From Pseudomonas saponiphila (GTDB taxonomy: Bacteria; Pseudomonadota; Gammaproteobacteria; Pseudomonadales; Pseudomonadaceae): a DNA stretch of 64,000 nucleotides. Positions within the stretch are counted from its first letter, which is position 1. Every line of letters starts with the position of its first letter. Below the pieces are notes generated by a model. That model was given only the letters and a program-made list of their open reading frames with translations. It had not been told where the DNA came from and made no database searches. The stretch lies in assembly GCF_900105185.1 (NCBI RefSeq), contig NZ_FNTJ01000001.1, forward strand, positions 186,001 to 250,000, in the 5' to 3' direction. Shown here piece after piece: positions 16,816 through 27,236 of the stretch. The translations under genes were made by a program, and so were the position numbers.

Positions 16816-18222
16816 CTAGCCCGGATCGCGAAAGCCCGGGTGGAAGTCCTTGGGCACGGCCACGCTGACGCTGTCGCGGGTGGCGATGTCGATGCCTTCG
16901 CTGGCGACTTCGGCGAGGAAATCGATCTGCTCCGGGGTGATCACGTAGGGCGGCAGGAAGTACACCACGCTGCCCAGGGGCCGCAGCAGCGCGCCGCGCT
17001 CCAGGGCGTGCTGGAACACCTTCAGGCCACGCCGCTCCTGCCAGGGGTAGGCGGTCTTGCCGGCCTTGTCCTGGACCATCTCGATGGCCAGGACCATGCC
17101 GGTCTGGCGCACTTCGGCGACGTGGGGGTGATCCACCAGGTGCGCGGTGGCGCTGGCCATGCGCTGGGACAGGGCGCGGTTGTTGGCGATGACGTTGTCC
17201 TGCTCGAAGATGTCCAGGGTCGCCAGGGCAGCGGCACAGGCCAGCGGGTTACCGGTGTAGCTGTGGGAATGGAGGAAGGCGCGCAGGGTCGGGTAGTCGT
17301 CGTAGAAGGCGCTGTAGACCTCGTCGGTGGTCATGCACGCGGCCAGGGGCAGGTAACCGCCGGTCAGGGCCTTGGACAGGCACAGGAAGTCCGGGCGGAT
17401 ACCGGCCTGTTCGCAGGCGAACAGCGTGCCGGTGCGGCCGAAGCCGACGGCGATCTCGTCGTGGATCAGGTGCACGCCGTAGCGGTCGCAGGCTTCGCGC
17501 AGCAGCTTGAGGTAGACCGGGTGGTACATGCGCATGCCGCCGGCGCCCTGGATCAGCGGCTCGACGATCACCGCGGCGACGCTATCGTGGTGCTCGGCCA
17601 GGGTCTGTTCCATGGCGGCGAACATGTTCCGCGAGTGTTCTTCCCAGCTCATGCCTTCGGGGCGCAGGTAGCAGTCCGGGCTCGGCACCTTGAGGGTGTC
17701 CAGCAGCAGGGCCTTGTAGGTTTCGGTGAACAGCGGCACGTCGCCCACCGACATCGCGGCGATGGTTTCGCCGTGGTAGCTGTTGCTCAGGGTGACGAAG
17801 CGTTTCTTGGCCGGTTGGCCGCGGTTGAGCCAGTAGTGAAAGCTCATCTTCATCGCCACTTCGATGCACGACGAACCGTTGTCGGCGTAGAAGCAGCGGG
17901 TCAGGCCTTCGGGGGTGATCTGCACCAGGCGCTCGGACAGCTCGATCACCGGCTGGTGGCTGAAACCGGCGAGGATCACGTGTTCCAGCTGGTCTACCTG
18001 ATCCTTGATGCGCTGGTTGATGCGCGGGTTGGCGTGGCCGAAGACATTGACCCACCAGGAACTGACCGCGTCCAGGTAACGTTTGCCTTCGAAGTCTTCC
18101 AGCCAGACGCCTTCACCGCGCTTGATCGGGATCAACGGCAGTTGTTCGTGGTCTTTCATCTGGGTGCAGGGATGCCACAACACCGCAAGATCGCGTTGCA
18201 TCCACTGGTTATTCAGGCCCAT
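16816..18222 (-). CDS. bioA: Adenosylmethionine-8-amino-7-oxononanoate aminotransferase
   Basis: BioA is a PLP enzyme that converts 7-keto-8-aminopelargonate to 7,8-diaminopelargonate with SAM as amino donor, in biotin synthesis. The 468-residue protein is of class-III aminotransferase type. The PLP lysine is Lys-284 in SKALTGGYLPLA, the cofactor-contacting Asp-255 lies in LIHDEIAVGFGRTG, and SSWWVNVFGHANP is the family's N-terminal substrate region. It stands apart from other bio genes, as is usual in Pseudomonas. A well-placed GGAG precedes the start. Confidence 0.95.
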   Translation of the reverse strand: MGLNNQWMQRDLAVLWHPCTQMKDHEQLPLIPIKRGEGVWLEDFEGKRYLDAVSSWWVNVFGHANPRINQRIKDQVDQLEHVILAGFSHQPVIELSERLVQITPEGLTRCFYADNGSSCIEVAMKMSFHYWLNRGQPAKKRFVTLSNSYHGETIAAMSVGDVPLFTETYKALLLDTLKVPSPDCYLRPEGMSWEEHSRNMFAAMEQTLAEHHDSVAAVIVEPLIQGAGGMRMYHPVYLKLLREACDRYGVHLIHDEIAVGFGRTGTLFACEQAGIRPDFLCLSKALTGGYLPLAACMTTDEVYSAFYDDYPTLRAFLHSHSYTGNPLACAAALATLDIFEQDNVIANNRALSQRMASATAHLVDHPHVAEVRQTGMVLAIEMVQDKAGKTAYPWQERRGLKVFQHALERGALLRPLGSVVYFLPPYVITPEQIDFLAEVASEGIDIATRDSVSVAVPKDFHPGFRDPG

Positions 18223-18541
18223 GTACAGTCTCCTGGAGGCAGCTCGCTGAGGGGGCGGGCGAACAATCGGGCAAGCCTATGCAATGCATGGCCGCGGGAC
18301 AACCTATTGTGTAGGGCGGCGACCGGGGACGGCGCAGCCCTGGGGTAAAGACGCAGCCGCTCGCTGCCAGGGCACTGGCGGCGATGGCCTCGAAAACGTC
18401 AGAAAATGCCCTTAATCTTTTCTTAATACCTTGAGCCCAGAGTACTGATCGTATTTCTCGATATTTCAAAGCAAATTTTTTCGCTTTAATTCGATAGGTA
18501 AATCGCTAGTCTTGGTCAGCGTTTCTTACAGGATGCAACTG
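18223..18541. other. Divergent intergenic region, no gene
   Basis: About 320 bp between divergent bioA and the cytochrome b561 gene. The half next to the cytochrome gene is AT-rich (18410-18510) and probably holds its promoter. I see no RNA gene or clear operator. Confidence 0.5.
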
Positions 18542-19093
18542 ATGCAGTTACGTAATTCTTCTTCTCGCTACGGCTGGGTAAGCATTGTTCTGCACTGGGG
18601 CGTGGCCCTGGCAGTCTTCGGTCTGTTCGCCCTGGGCCTATGGATGGTCGGCCTCGACTACTACAGCACCTGGCGCAAAGACGCGCCGGACCTGCACAAG
18701 AGCATTGGCCTGACGCTGCTGGCGATCATGCTGCTGCGGGTGTTGTGGCGGTTTGTCAGCCCACCGCCGCCGGCGCCGGCCAACCATGGACGTCTGACCC
18801 GCCTGGGGGCCAAGTTGGGACATGGGTTCCTGTACTTGGGTCTGTTCGCGGTGATGATTGCCGGCTACCTGATTTCCACCGCAGATGGCGTGGGTATCCC
18901 GGTGTTTGGCTTGTTTGAAGTTCCTGCCCTGGTTTCCGGACTGCCGGACCAGGCAGATGTAGCAGGTGTGGTGCATCTGTACCTGGCCTGGGTGCTGGTG
19001 ATTTTCGCCGGCATCCATGGCCTGGCCGCCTTGAAGCACCACTTTATCGATCGTGATGCGACCCTCACCCGTATGCTGGGTCGCAAAGCCTGA
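18542..19093 (+). CDS. Cytochrome b561 (YceJ-like)
   Basis: A 183-residue inner-membrane cytochrome b with four hydrophobic segments. Histidines in transmembrane positions ([46 protein letters not shown]) are the expected haem ligands. Members oxidise superoxide or shuttle electrons to quinone. It is followed 32 bp later by a YceI protein, as in the E. coli yceJ-yceI operon. The start at 18542 has AGGA eight bases upstream; two in-frame upstream starts (18512 TTG, 18533 ATG) are less likely. Confidence 0.88.
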   Translation: MQLRNSSSRYGWVSIVLHWGVALAVFGLFALGLWMVGLDYYSTWRKDAPDLHKSIGLTLLAIMLLRVLWRFVSPPPPAPANHGRLTRLGAKLGHGFLYLGLFAVMIAGYLISTADGVGIPVFGLFEVPALVSGLPDQADVAGVVHLYLAWVLVIFAGIHGLAALKHHFIDRDATLTRMLGRKA

Positions 19094-19125
19094 TGTTCAA
19101 CCTTGACTCAAAAGGAATAGAAAGC

Positions 19126-19722
19126 ATGTTGAAAAAGACTCTCGCCGCACTGGCCATCGGTTCTGCTGTATTGGCGGCCGGTCAAGTAATGGCAGCGGAC
19201 TACGTGATCGACAAGGAAGGCCAGCACGCCTTCGTCGACTTCAAGATCAGCCACCTGGGCTACAGCTTCATCACCGGTACCTTCAAGGACCTGGACGGCA
19301 AGTTCAGCTTCGACGCGGCCAAGCCGGAAGACGCCAAGATCGAAGTCAACGTGCGCACCGCCAGCGTGTTCACCAACCACGCCGAGCGTGACAAGCACAT
19401 CACCAGCAAGGACTTCCTGGAATCCAGCAAGTTTGCCGATGCCAAGTTCGTCTCCACCAGCGTCAAGCCCACCGGCAAGAACGCCGACGGCAAGCTGACT
19501 GCCGACGTGGCGGGCGACCTGACCCTGCACGGCGTGACCAAGCCGGTGGTGGTCAAGGCCACTTTCCTGGGTGAAGGCAAGGACCCATGGGGCGGCTACC
19601 GTGCCGGCTTCGAAGGCACCACCAGCATCAATCGCCAGGATTTCGGCAAGATGATGGACCTGGGCCCGGCGTCCAACAACGTCGACCTGTACATCAGCTT
19701 CGAAGGTGTGAAAGCGAAGTAA
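19126..19722 (+). CDS. YceI family periplasmic lipid-binding protein
   Basis: A 198-residue secreted protein with signal peptide [23 protein letters not shown]. The mature part is a lipocalin-like beta barrel of the YceI family, with [20 protein letters not shown] and an [11 protein letters not shown] end. Family members bind polyisoprenoids, such as the ubiquinone precursor tail. Its operon with cytochrome b561 suggests a shared role in quinone chemistry in the periplasm, which is inference. A rho-independent terminator follows at 19742-19772. Confidence 0.92.
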   Translation: MLKKTLAALAIGSAVLAAGQVMAADYVIDKEGQHAFVDFKISHLGYSFITGTFKDLDGKFSFDAAKPEDAKIEVNVRTASVFTNHAERDKHITSKDFLESSKFADAKFVSTSVKPTGKNADGKLTADVAGDLTLHGVTKPVVVKATFLGEGKDPWGGYRAGFEGTTSINRQDFGKMMDLGPASNNVDLYISFEGVKAK

Positions 19723-19741
19723 ATCTCGCAGCTAGTCACGA

Positions 19742-19772
19742 AACGCCGACCTTGTGTCGGCGTTTTGCTTTG
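19742..19772 (+). terminator. Rho-independent terminator after yceI-like gene
   Basis: An AACGCCGAC/GTCGGCGTT stem with a short CTTGT loop is followed by a T-rich run, about 20 bp after the stop codon. Confidence 0.85.
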
Positions 19773-19804
19773 CTGGCGAAAGCGGCGCTGAGCTTTAGCC
19801 AGTG

Positions 19805-19827
19805 TTCGCCGGCAAGCCGGCTCCTAC
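19805..19827. repeat. Single REP, reverse orientation
   Basis: One copy of the GTAGGAGCCGGCTTGCCGG-type palindrome in reverse orientation, between two terminators of convergent genes. Confidence 0.85.
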
Positions 19828-19828
19828 G

Positions 19829-19866
19829 AAAAACGCCCCGGGTCTTGCGACCAGGGGCGTTTTTCA
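19829..19866 (-). terminator. Terminator for the RhlE-like helicase gene, bidirectional
   Basis: An AAAAACGCCCC stem and its complement GGGGCGTTTTT flank a short loop. A-rich and T-rich sides let it act in both directions. It lies 16 bp past the helicase stop codon. Confidence 0.85.
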
Positions 19867-19881
19867 TTTCAGCGCAGGGAC

Positions 19882-21741
19882 TCAGCGATTGCGGGTCAGC
19901 AGCGCCGGCTTCTCGCCCCGTGGACGGCTTGGCAACTGGTCCAGTTGCTCAGGCGTCGGGAAACGATCGATCTTGGACTCTTTGTGCATGATCTTCGGCT
20001 GGTTGCTCCGAGGGTTCTGCACGGCCGGTTCCTGGCGGGACTGATCGTCACGGTTCGGCCGGCGATTGCGCGACTCGTCGCGACGGCCCTGGCTGTCACG
20101 CGGGGCGCCGTTGCGTGGACCGCCGTTGCGCTTGGCGGGCGCGGTGCCGGTGGTGCTGCCGTTGCTGTTGCGCGGGTTGCCGGAGCGGCCCTGGCCACCG
20201 CCGCGAGGCGGATTGCCGGCACCGGCGCCTGCACCCTGGGCCGGAGCCCCTGGACGACGGCCGCGGCCCTGGTTGCTCTTGTTCTGGTAGGGGCTGACGT
20301 AGTCGGCGCGGTTACCGAAGTTGTCCACGTCGTCGTCGAGGAACTCGTCCGGTGCCCGATCGGCACGGGGCGTCGGCTGGCGCTGTTCGCGAGCCGGGGT
20401 GCCTTCGCGAGGCTTCTGTTCGCGGGCCGGACGCTCGCCACGGGCCGGTTTGTCTTTGCCGCCCTTGTCCTTGCCCTTGTCCTTGCGTCCACCACCACCG
20501 CCGTTCGGGCCGTCGCCACGCGGGCCGCGAGGATTGCGCGGGTTGCGTACGTCCGGACGCTCGCGCACTTCCGGCTTCTCGGCTTCCACGGCGCTGGCAT
20601 CGAAGCCCATCAGGTCGCCATCGGCGATCTTCTGCTTGGTCATGCGCTCGATGCTTTTCAGCAGTTTCTCTTCGTCCGGAGCCACCAGGGAGATGGCCTC
20701 GCCCGAGCGACCGGCGCGACCGGTACGGCCGATACGGTGCACGTAGTCTTCATCGACGTTGGGCAGCTCGAAGTTGACCACGTGGGGCAGTTGGTCGATA
20801 TCCAGGCCGCGGGCGGCGATATCGGTGGCCACCAGGATCCGCACGTCGCCGGCCTTGAAGTCGGCCAGGGCCTTGGTGCGGGCGTTCTGGCTCTTGTTGC
20901 CGTGGATCGCCACGGCGCTCAGGCCGTGCTTGTCCAGGTACTCGGCCAGGCGGTTGGCGCCGTGCTTGGTGCGGGTGAACACCAGCACCTGTTCCCAGGC
21001 ACCGGCAGTGATCAAATGCGCCAGCAAGGCACGCTTGTGGCTGGCGGGCAGGCGGAACACCCGCTGCTCGATGCGCTCCACCGTGGTGTTCGGCGGGGTG
21101 ACTTCGATGCGCTCGGGGTTGTGCAGCAGTTTGCCGGCCAGGTCCGTGATGTCCTTGGAGAAGGTCGCGGAGAACAGCAGGTTCTGGCGCTTGGCCGGCA
21201 GGCGTGCGAGGACTTTCTTCACGTCATGGACGAAGCCCATGTCGAGCATGCGGTCGGCTTCGTCGAGCACGAGGATTTCCACGTGTGACAGGTCGACGCT
21301 GCCTTGGCCGGCGAGGTCCAGCAGACGGCCGGGGCACGCCACCAGCACGTCCACGCCACGGGCCATGGCCTGGACTTGGGGGTTCATGCCGACGCCGCCG
21401 AAGATGCAGGCGCTGACGAACTTCAGGTCGCGGGCGTACAGCTTGAAGCTGTCGTGCACTTGCGCGGCCAGTTCGCGGGTCGGGGTCAGGACCAGTACGC
21501 GGGGTTGGCGCGGGCCGTGACGCTGGGATTTGTCCGGGTGACCGTTGGGAAACAACCGCTCCAGGATCGGGAGGGCGAAACCGCCGGTTTTACCAGTACC
21601 TGTCTGTGCCGCGACCATCAGATCGCGACCTTGCAACACGGCGGGGATGGCCCGCTGTTGCACCGGAGTAGGCTGGGTATAGCCGGCGGCTTCGATGGCG
21701 CCGACTAAAGCCTCGGAGAGACCGAGGGAAGCAAAGGACAT
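19882..21741 (-). CDS. rhlE: DEAD-box RNA helicase, RhlE-like, with long basic tail
   Basis: An ATP-dependent RNA helicase acting on structured RNA, likely in ribosome assembly or cold adaptation. The core shows AQTGTGKT at residues 45-52, PTREL at 87-91 and DEAD at 160-163, followed by the SAT, ARGLDI and [10 protein letters not shown] motifs. The start at 21741 ([10 protein letters not shown]) is typical; the ATG 11 codons upstream is unlikely. After about residue 390 comes a disordered tail of some 220 residues, very rich in Arg, Gly, Asn, Pro and Lys. This makes the protein 619 residues, longer than E. coli RhlE (about 450). RhlE is the best subtype call. Confidence 0.88.
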   Translation of the reverse strand: MSFASLGLSEALVGAIEAAGYTQPTPVQQRAIPAVLQGRDLMVAAQTGTGKTGGFALPILERLFPNGHPDKSQRHGPRQPRVLVLTPTRELAAQVHDSFKLYARDLKFVSACIFGGVGMNPQVQAMARGVDVLVACPGRLLDLAGQGSVDLSHVEILVLDEADRMLDMGFVHDVKKVLARLPAKRQNLLFSATFSKDITDLAGKLLHNPERIEVTPPNTTVERIEQRVFRLPASHKRALLAHLITAGAWEQVLVFTRTKHGANRLAEYLDKHGLSAVAIHGNKSQNARTKALADFKAGDVRILVATDIAARGLDIDQLPHVVNFELPNVDEDYVHRIGRTGRAGRSGEAISLVAPDEEKLLKSIERMTKQKIADGDLMGFDASAVEAEKPEVRERPDVRNPRNPRGPRGDGPNGGGGGRKDKGKDKGGKDKPARGERPAREQKPREGTPAREQRQPTPRADRAPDEFLDDDVDNFGNRADYVSPYQNKSNQGRGRRPGAPAQGAGAGAGNPPRGGGQGRSGNPRNSNGSTTGTAPAKRNGGPRNGAPRDSQGRRDESRNRRPNRDDQSRQEPAVQNPRSNQPKIMHKESKIDRFPTPEQLDQLPSRPRGEKPALLTRNR

Positions 21742-21982
21742 GAGTAATCCTGTTTTAGTGAGGGCTTGGCCCAAAGGGATAATCTTGCCGAGCGTGAATG
21801 GCGTTTAAGAGGACGCAATCCCGTCCGGTCCTGCTGGCCTGAAGGCTCATCCACCGGTGGCTCGCGCGGGCCGGATGGCTGCGCCGTAGCGGGGTGGAGA
21901 GGCCTTGAACAGGGTCCAGCGTCCGGGCGTGAGCCTGGCGGGAGGCCGGAGTATAACAGAGCATTCGATATGCGCTGCTTTC

Positions 21983-22780
21983 CTACTGCTCAACGGTTTT
22001 TTCTGACTCTCGGGTGGATGAAGACCTGACAGGGGGCAGAATGGGTTCCGCGCCGTACTTGGCGCTCAACTCCGCGTAGGCCGGTTCGCGCTTGAAGCGC
22101 TTGAGTTCGGCGCCGAAGCGTTGCACCAACAGGTCCATCCCGGCATTGCGGCGCACTGCCAGGTATTGGCTCTGGCGGCTGATGACGGTGGAATTCTGGC
22201 TGACCTGGTCGCGGATGCCCAAGCTGTCCAGCAGGTGCTGGCCGACCCGTTTGTCGGTGATTAGCAGGTCAATCCGCCCCAGCAGCAGCTTGCCGAAGTT
22301 GGCTTCGTGGGTCGGTGCCGGCTCGCGCTTGAACAGGGTCGATTGACTGAAGTCATCGCTGTACAGGTAGCCGGGCGAGGTGCCGATGGTCAGGTCTTTG
22401 AGCTCATCCAGATGCTTGAACGGATGAGGACGCTGCTTGGCGTAGAACATCACGAACTCGACGTCCGACAGGGGCTCGCTGGGGTAGAGCAGGGTGCTGT
22501 CGCGCTGGTCGCTGTGAAAGATGTCCAGGGCCCCGTCGGCCTGGCCGGTTTCCAGCATCGCCAGGCAGCGCTTCCAGGGCAGGAATTGCCATTCCACGTC
22601 TATCCCCAGGCGCTGAAAGACAATCGCCGTGGTTTCGTAGTCCAGCCCCATGACCTTGCCGTTTTCTTCGTAGACATAGGGCGCCCAGGGTTCAGTGACA
22701 ATGCGCAACTTCTCGCCATGGGCCGCGAGGCTCAGGCAAGTGCAGAGAAGAATGGTCAGCAACCGGGCAATGACAGACAT
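21983..22780 (-). CDS. Periplasmic solute-binding protein, family 3, orphan
   Basis: A 265-residue secreted protein with a signal peptide (MSVIARLLTILLCTCLSLAAHG) and a family-3 binding domain (LRIVTEPWAPYVYEENGKVMG, then EWQFLPWKRCLAMLETGQADG). The sequence style matches the many orphan Pseudomonas proteins of this fold without a transporter. No ABC partner is nearby, and a glycosyltransferase-like gene follows. The ligand is unknown. A paralogue with the same layout is at 48144-48881. Confidence 0.83.
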   Translation of the reverse strand: MSVIARLLTILLCTCLSLAAHGEKLRIVTEPWAPYVYEENGKVMGLDYETTAIVFQRLGIDVEWQFLPWKRCLAMLETGQADGALDIFHSDQRDSTLLYPSEPLSDVEFVMFYAKQRPHPFKHLDELKDLTIGTSPGYLYSDDFSQSTLFKREPAPTHEANFGKLLLGRIDLLITDKRVGQHLLDSLGIRDQVSQNSTVISRQSQYLAVRRNAGMDLLVQRFGAELKRFKREPAYAELSAKYGAEPILPPVRSSSTRESEKTVEQ

Positions 22781-22836
22781 TGCTGGAGATTACGACGGTC
22801 GCCGGTTAAATAGCTAGAGGTGCTCTAGATCACGGG

Positions 22837-23919
22837 CTAGTCGGGTTTTGTCTGCACCAGATGCAAGTAGATCGCCTTGCGCCGCTCACCCAGCACCAGG
22901 CGCACGATCGGATGGTTGAACCAGTTTTCGAGCTGATGGTTTTCAAGGGGGCTATCGAGGCGACGTTCAACGTTCTCGCGGGCTTTTTCCCACCAGACGG
23001 GCATGCAAGCCTGATCGAAGGGGTTGGAGTGTTGATAGCACCCGTAGAGGATCTCGCGCATGAACTGGCGCTGTTGCTTGGGAAGGAACAACGTCACGAG
23101 TTTATAGGCCATGCGCTGGGCCGCCGGCGGTCGTGGCAGCGTTGCGGTCACCAGGCGTGTTTCATCCAGGGCAAAGGTGCTGGTCGGATCGGCCTCATGT
23201 TTGTCGAGCCAGGCCTTGGTCTTGGCACGAAACAGCTGTTTACGGCTCCAGTAGTGATGAATCAGGTCGGGGCATTCGCGTACCTGGGTAGTGCGATAGG
23301 CGGCTACCGACAGACAGAACTCTTCTAGCGTGTAGGCACCCTGTGCCAGAGGGTAGAACTCGTCCATCAGGGCGATCGATTGCTGCAGAATGCCTGCATC
23401 GGCGCGGTCGAGTCCGATGACGCCGGAGTTGAGCAGTGGCATCTGATCATCCGCCAGGTTTCTCTGGCGCAGCACGCCAGCCAGGGTTTGATATAGCCCG
23501 GCTTCTTTGTTGCTGCCGTATTGCAGGCCGAGGGCATTGCAAAGCAAGGTTCCGGGCTCGATACGCCGGAACAGCTCCAGCGGCGAGCAATGGAAAAAGG
23601 TATCGGTGTCGATCAGCAGGGCCCGTTCAGACTCCTGCAGCACCTGCTGCATCACTACGTGCTTGGCACGGAAGTGATAGCCATGAGGTGCGATCCATGT
23701 CTTGCGGGTGTCCTCGTCGAGCTCACGCACTCGAACCGGCAAACGCTGGTAAGGCGCCGGGTTGTCGGTAAAGACCTGAATGTCCAACCCTTCTCCCGGT
23801 GTTTCGCGCAGGCCGGCCAAGGCACTGGCAATGCTGAACACCGCCTCTTGGTGATAGGTGTTGGCACCGTAAACCAGGTAAATCAGCTGAGGGTTTGTGG
23901 CAGGGCGCGTTGTCGACAT
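22837..23919 (-). CDS. Glycosyltransferase-like protein of unknown role
   Basis: A 360-residue cytoplasmic protein without signal peptide. The N-terminal half looks like a nucleotide-sugar transferase fold: a beta strand LIYLVYGANTYHQEAVFSI, then an Asp-x-Asp motif in RALLIDTDTFFH that would bind metal and sugar nucleotide, then MPLLNSGVIGLDRADA. This resembles GT8-like enzymes, but I cannot place it in a named family. The C-terminal part is Trp- and Arg-rich. No polysaccharide cluster is around it, so substrate and product are unknown. Confidence 0.6.
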   Translation of the reverse strand: MSTTRPATNPQLIYLVYGANTYHQEAVFSIASALAGLRETPGEGLDIQVFTDNPAPYQRLPVRVRELDEDTRKTWIAPHGYHFRAKHVVMQQVLQESERALLIDTDTFFHCSPLELFRRIEPGTLLCNALGLQYGSNKEAGLYQTLAGVLRQRNLADDQMPLLNSGVIGLDRADAGILQQSIALMDEFYPLAQGAYTLEEFCLSVAAYRTTQVRECPDLIHHYWSRKQLFRAKTKAWLDKHEADPTSTFALDETRLVTATLPRPPAAQRMAYKLVTLFLPKQQRQFMREILYGCYQHSNPFDQACMPVWWEKARENVERRLDSPLENHQLENWFNHPIVRLVLGERRKAIYLHLVQTKPD

Positions 23920-23956
23920 CTACAGCGATCATCCATGGAGAAAGTGAATGGGGTGA

Positions 23957-23989
23957 AAAAAAGGCCCTGGATTTCGCCAGGGCCTCCTT
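23957..23989 (-). terminator. Rho-independent terminator after metF
   Basis: An AGGCCCTGG stem, a short loop ATTTCG and the complementary CCAGGGCCT, followed on the minus strand by a run of seven T. It lies 19 bp past the metF stop. Confidence 0.88.
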
Positions 23990-24007
23990 GCCAAGTGCTA
24001 CGCCATT

Positions 24008-24853
24008 TCAGCGCGGCAGCTTCAGGTTGTTCCAGATCGCCAGGCTCGGGTCGGCCTGGTTAAGGGTATAGAAATGCAGGCCCGGAGCACCGCCTTGTAA
24101 CAGGCGTTCACACATTTCGCTGATCACCTGCTCGCCAAAAGCCTGGATGCTGGCGCTGTCGTCGCCGTAGGCTTCCAGCTGCTTGCGGATCCAGCGCGGG
24201 ATCTCGGCGCCGCAGGCGTCGGAGAAGCGCGCCAGCTTGCTGTAGTTGGTGATGGGCATGATGCCCGGCACGATCGGAATGTTCACGCCCATCTTCTGCA
24301 CGCGCTCGACGAAGTAGAAGTAGCTGTCGGCGTTGAAGAAGTATTGGGTGATCGCGCTGTCGGCGCCGGCATTGGCCTTGCGGACGAAGTTGCGGAGATC
24401 GTCTTCGAAATTGCGCGCCTGTGGGTGCATTTCCGGGTAAGCGGCGACTTCGATATGGAAGTGGCTGCCAGTCTCTTCGCGAATGAAACTCACCAGGTCA
24501 TTGGCGTGGCGCAGCTCACCACTGGCCATGCCCATGCCCGAAGGCAGGTCGCCGCGCAGGGCGACAATGCGCTTGATGCCGGCTGCCTGGTACTGCTGGA
24601 GCAGGCCGCGCAGGTCGGCCTTGCTGTCGCCGACGCAGGACAGGTGGGGCGCCGCGGGAATTTTTACTTCGCTCTCCAGTTGCAGCACGGTGTTGACCGT
24701 GCGATCACGGGTCGAGCCGCCGGCACCGTAGGTGCAGGAGAAGAAGTCGGGGTTGTAGCCGGCCAGCTGACGGGCAGTGGCGAGCAACTTTTCATGCCCA
24801 GCATCGGTCTTGGTGGGGAAGAACTCGAAGCTGTAACGACGTTCTTGGGACAT
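24008..24853 (-). CDS. metF: Methylenetetrahydrofolate reductase
   Basis: MetF is a flavoprotein that reduces 5,10-methylene-THF to 5-methyl-THF, the methyl donor for homocysteine methylation. The 281-residue protein begins MSQERRYSFEFFPTKT, with the conserved FEFFP, and carries SCTYGAGGSTRDRT, LRGDLPSG, AAYPEMHP and PGIMPITNY. Residue count fits the bacterial enzyme. The start at 24853 has a GGAG upstream; the longer upstream frame reads into a repeat. It lies downstream of ahcY on the same strand, across a hairpin-forming repeat, and so is probably in the SAH riboswitch operon. Confidence 0.95.
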   Translation of the reverse strand: MSQERRYSFEFFPTKTDAGHEKLLATARQLAGYNPDFFSCTYGAGGSTRDRTVNTVLQLESEVKIPAAPHLSCVGDSKADLRGLLQQYQAAGIKRIVALRGDLPSGMGMASGELRHANDLVSFIREETGSHFHIEVAAYPEMHPQARNFEDDLRNFVRKANAGADSAITQYFFNADSYFYFVERVQKMGVNIPIVPGIMPITNYSKLARFSDACGAEIPRWIRKQLEAYGDDSASIQAFGEQVISEMCERLLQGGAPGLHFYTLNQADPSLAIWNNLKLPR

Positions 24854-24862
24854 GGAAGGGGT

Positions 24863-25037
24863 CTCCAGCTGCAAGTTGCGAGCGACAAACGGCAAGAACA
24901 GCGGGGATGCGCTCGGCTCTTGTGCCTGATGCTGGCTGCCTTCAGCTGTTGTAGCTGTTAGGACAAGCATAGGGCCGGTTGCGGCAAGCTGGGCTTTTGG
25001 CCCCTGCTTGCCGCTTGCGGCTCAAGGCTTGCAGCTG
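24863..25037. repeat. Long imperfect inverted repeat between ahcY and metF
   Basis: CAGCTGCAAGTTGCGAGC... at 24865-24896 and an imperfect complement ending CTTGCAGCTG at 25007-25037 flank about 110 bp. The arms are rich in AGCTTGCAAGC words, a second repeat type of the window. The structure fills the whole ahcY-metF gap and would form a large hairpin in the mRNA, perhaps tuning downstream metF expression. Confidence 0.7.
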
Positions 25038-25040
25038 ATC

Positions 25041-26582
<1,542 letters not shown>

Positions 26583-26654
26583 CGGGAAAACGGTATCAAG
26601 TGCAGATGACCGTTTTGAAACGGTGGCGATTATAGCTTTCTTTAAGCGGCAAGG

Positions 26655-26713
26655 TGCAAGCCACAAGCAGCAAGTAAGAGCAGGTCGGTTTTTACTTGCA
26701 GCTTGTGGCTTGA
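26655..26713. repeat. Inverted repeat near the ahcY promoter
   Basis: Left arm 26655-26677 (TGCAAGCCACAAGC...) and right arm 26692-26713 are nearly perfect complements of about 21 bp around a 14-bp loop. It belongs to the CTTGCAGCTTG-type repeat class also seen at 24863-25037, 28529-28565 and 60428-60555. It separates the divergent ahcY and thioesterase genes. Confidence 0.75.
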
Positions 26714-26766
26714 AACTTGAAGCTGGGAGCGTCAATTGCACTCGTTCAAGCACCTTGGAGTCCCCC

Positions 26767-27171
26767 ATGAATTTCCACACCCGCAAGTGGGTCAAGCCTG
26801 AAGACCTCAACCCCAACGGCACGCTGTTCGGTGGCAGTCTGTTGCGCTGGATCGACGAAGAGGCGGCGATCTACGCCATTGTCCAGCTGGGCAACCAGCG
26901 GGTCGTCACCAAGTACATCTCGGAAATCAACTTCGTCAGCGCCTCACGCCAGGGTGACATCATCGAGTTGGGCATCACCGCCACCGAGTTCGGTCGCACC
27001 TCCATCACCCTGACGTGCGAAGTGCGCAACAAGATCACCCGCAAATCCATCCTCACGGTGGAGAAGATGGTCTTCGTCAACCTTGGTGAAGATGGCCTGC
27101 CGGCGCCCCATGGGCGTACCGAAATCAAATACGTCAAAGACCAGTTCAAGGATGACGCCGCCGACGCCTGA
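26767..27171 (+). CDS. Acyl-CoA thioesterase, YciA-like hotdog fold
   Basis: A 134-residue hotdog-fold thioesterase that hydrolyses acyl-CoA esters. The family motif HTRKWVKPEDLNPNGTLFGG contains the catalytic Asn/Asp loop, followed by LLRWIDEEAAIYA. ISEINFVSASRQGDIIE is the second conserved part. The start MNFHTRK at 26767 has GGAG five bases upstream; the longer in-frame extension is encoded by the repeat region and is not credible. Substrate preference cannot be read from the sequence. The gene is monocistronic, facing the antiporter gene. Confidence 0.88.
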   Translation: MNFHTRKWVKPEDLNPNGTLFGGSLLRWIDEEAAIYAIVQLGNQRVVTKYISEINFVSASRQGDIIELGITATEFGRTSITLTCEVRNKITRKSILTVEKMVFVNLGEDGLPAPHGRTEIKYVKDQFKDDAADA

Positions 27172-27236
27172 GGCCTGGCGCAGAAAAGCGCGGTCCCGGG
27201 GCGGCGGCGCCCGATCCATGGTTGATCAAGCGATGA

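Noticed and set aside
16840..18348. A 502-codon open frame antisense to bioA
   Set aside because: It lies entirely opposite a clear bioA gene; GC-rich codon third positions keep the opposite strand open. The protein has no recognisable domain.
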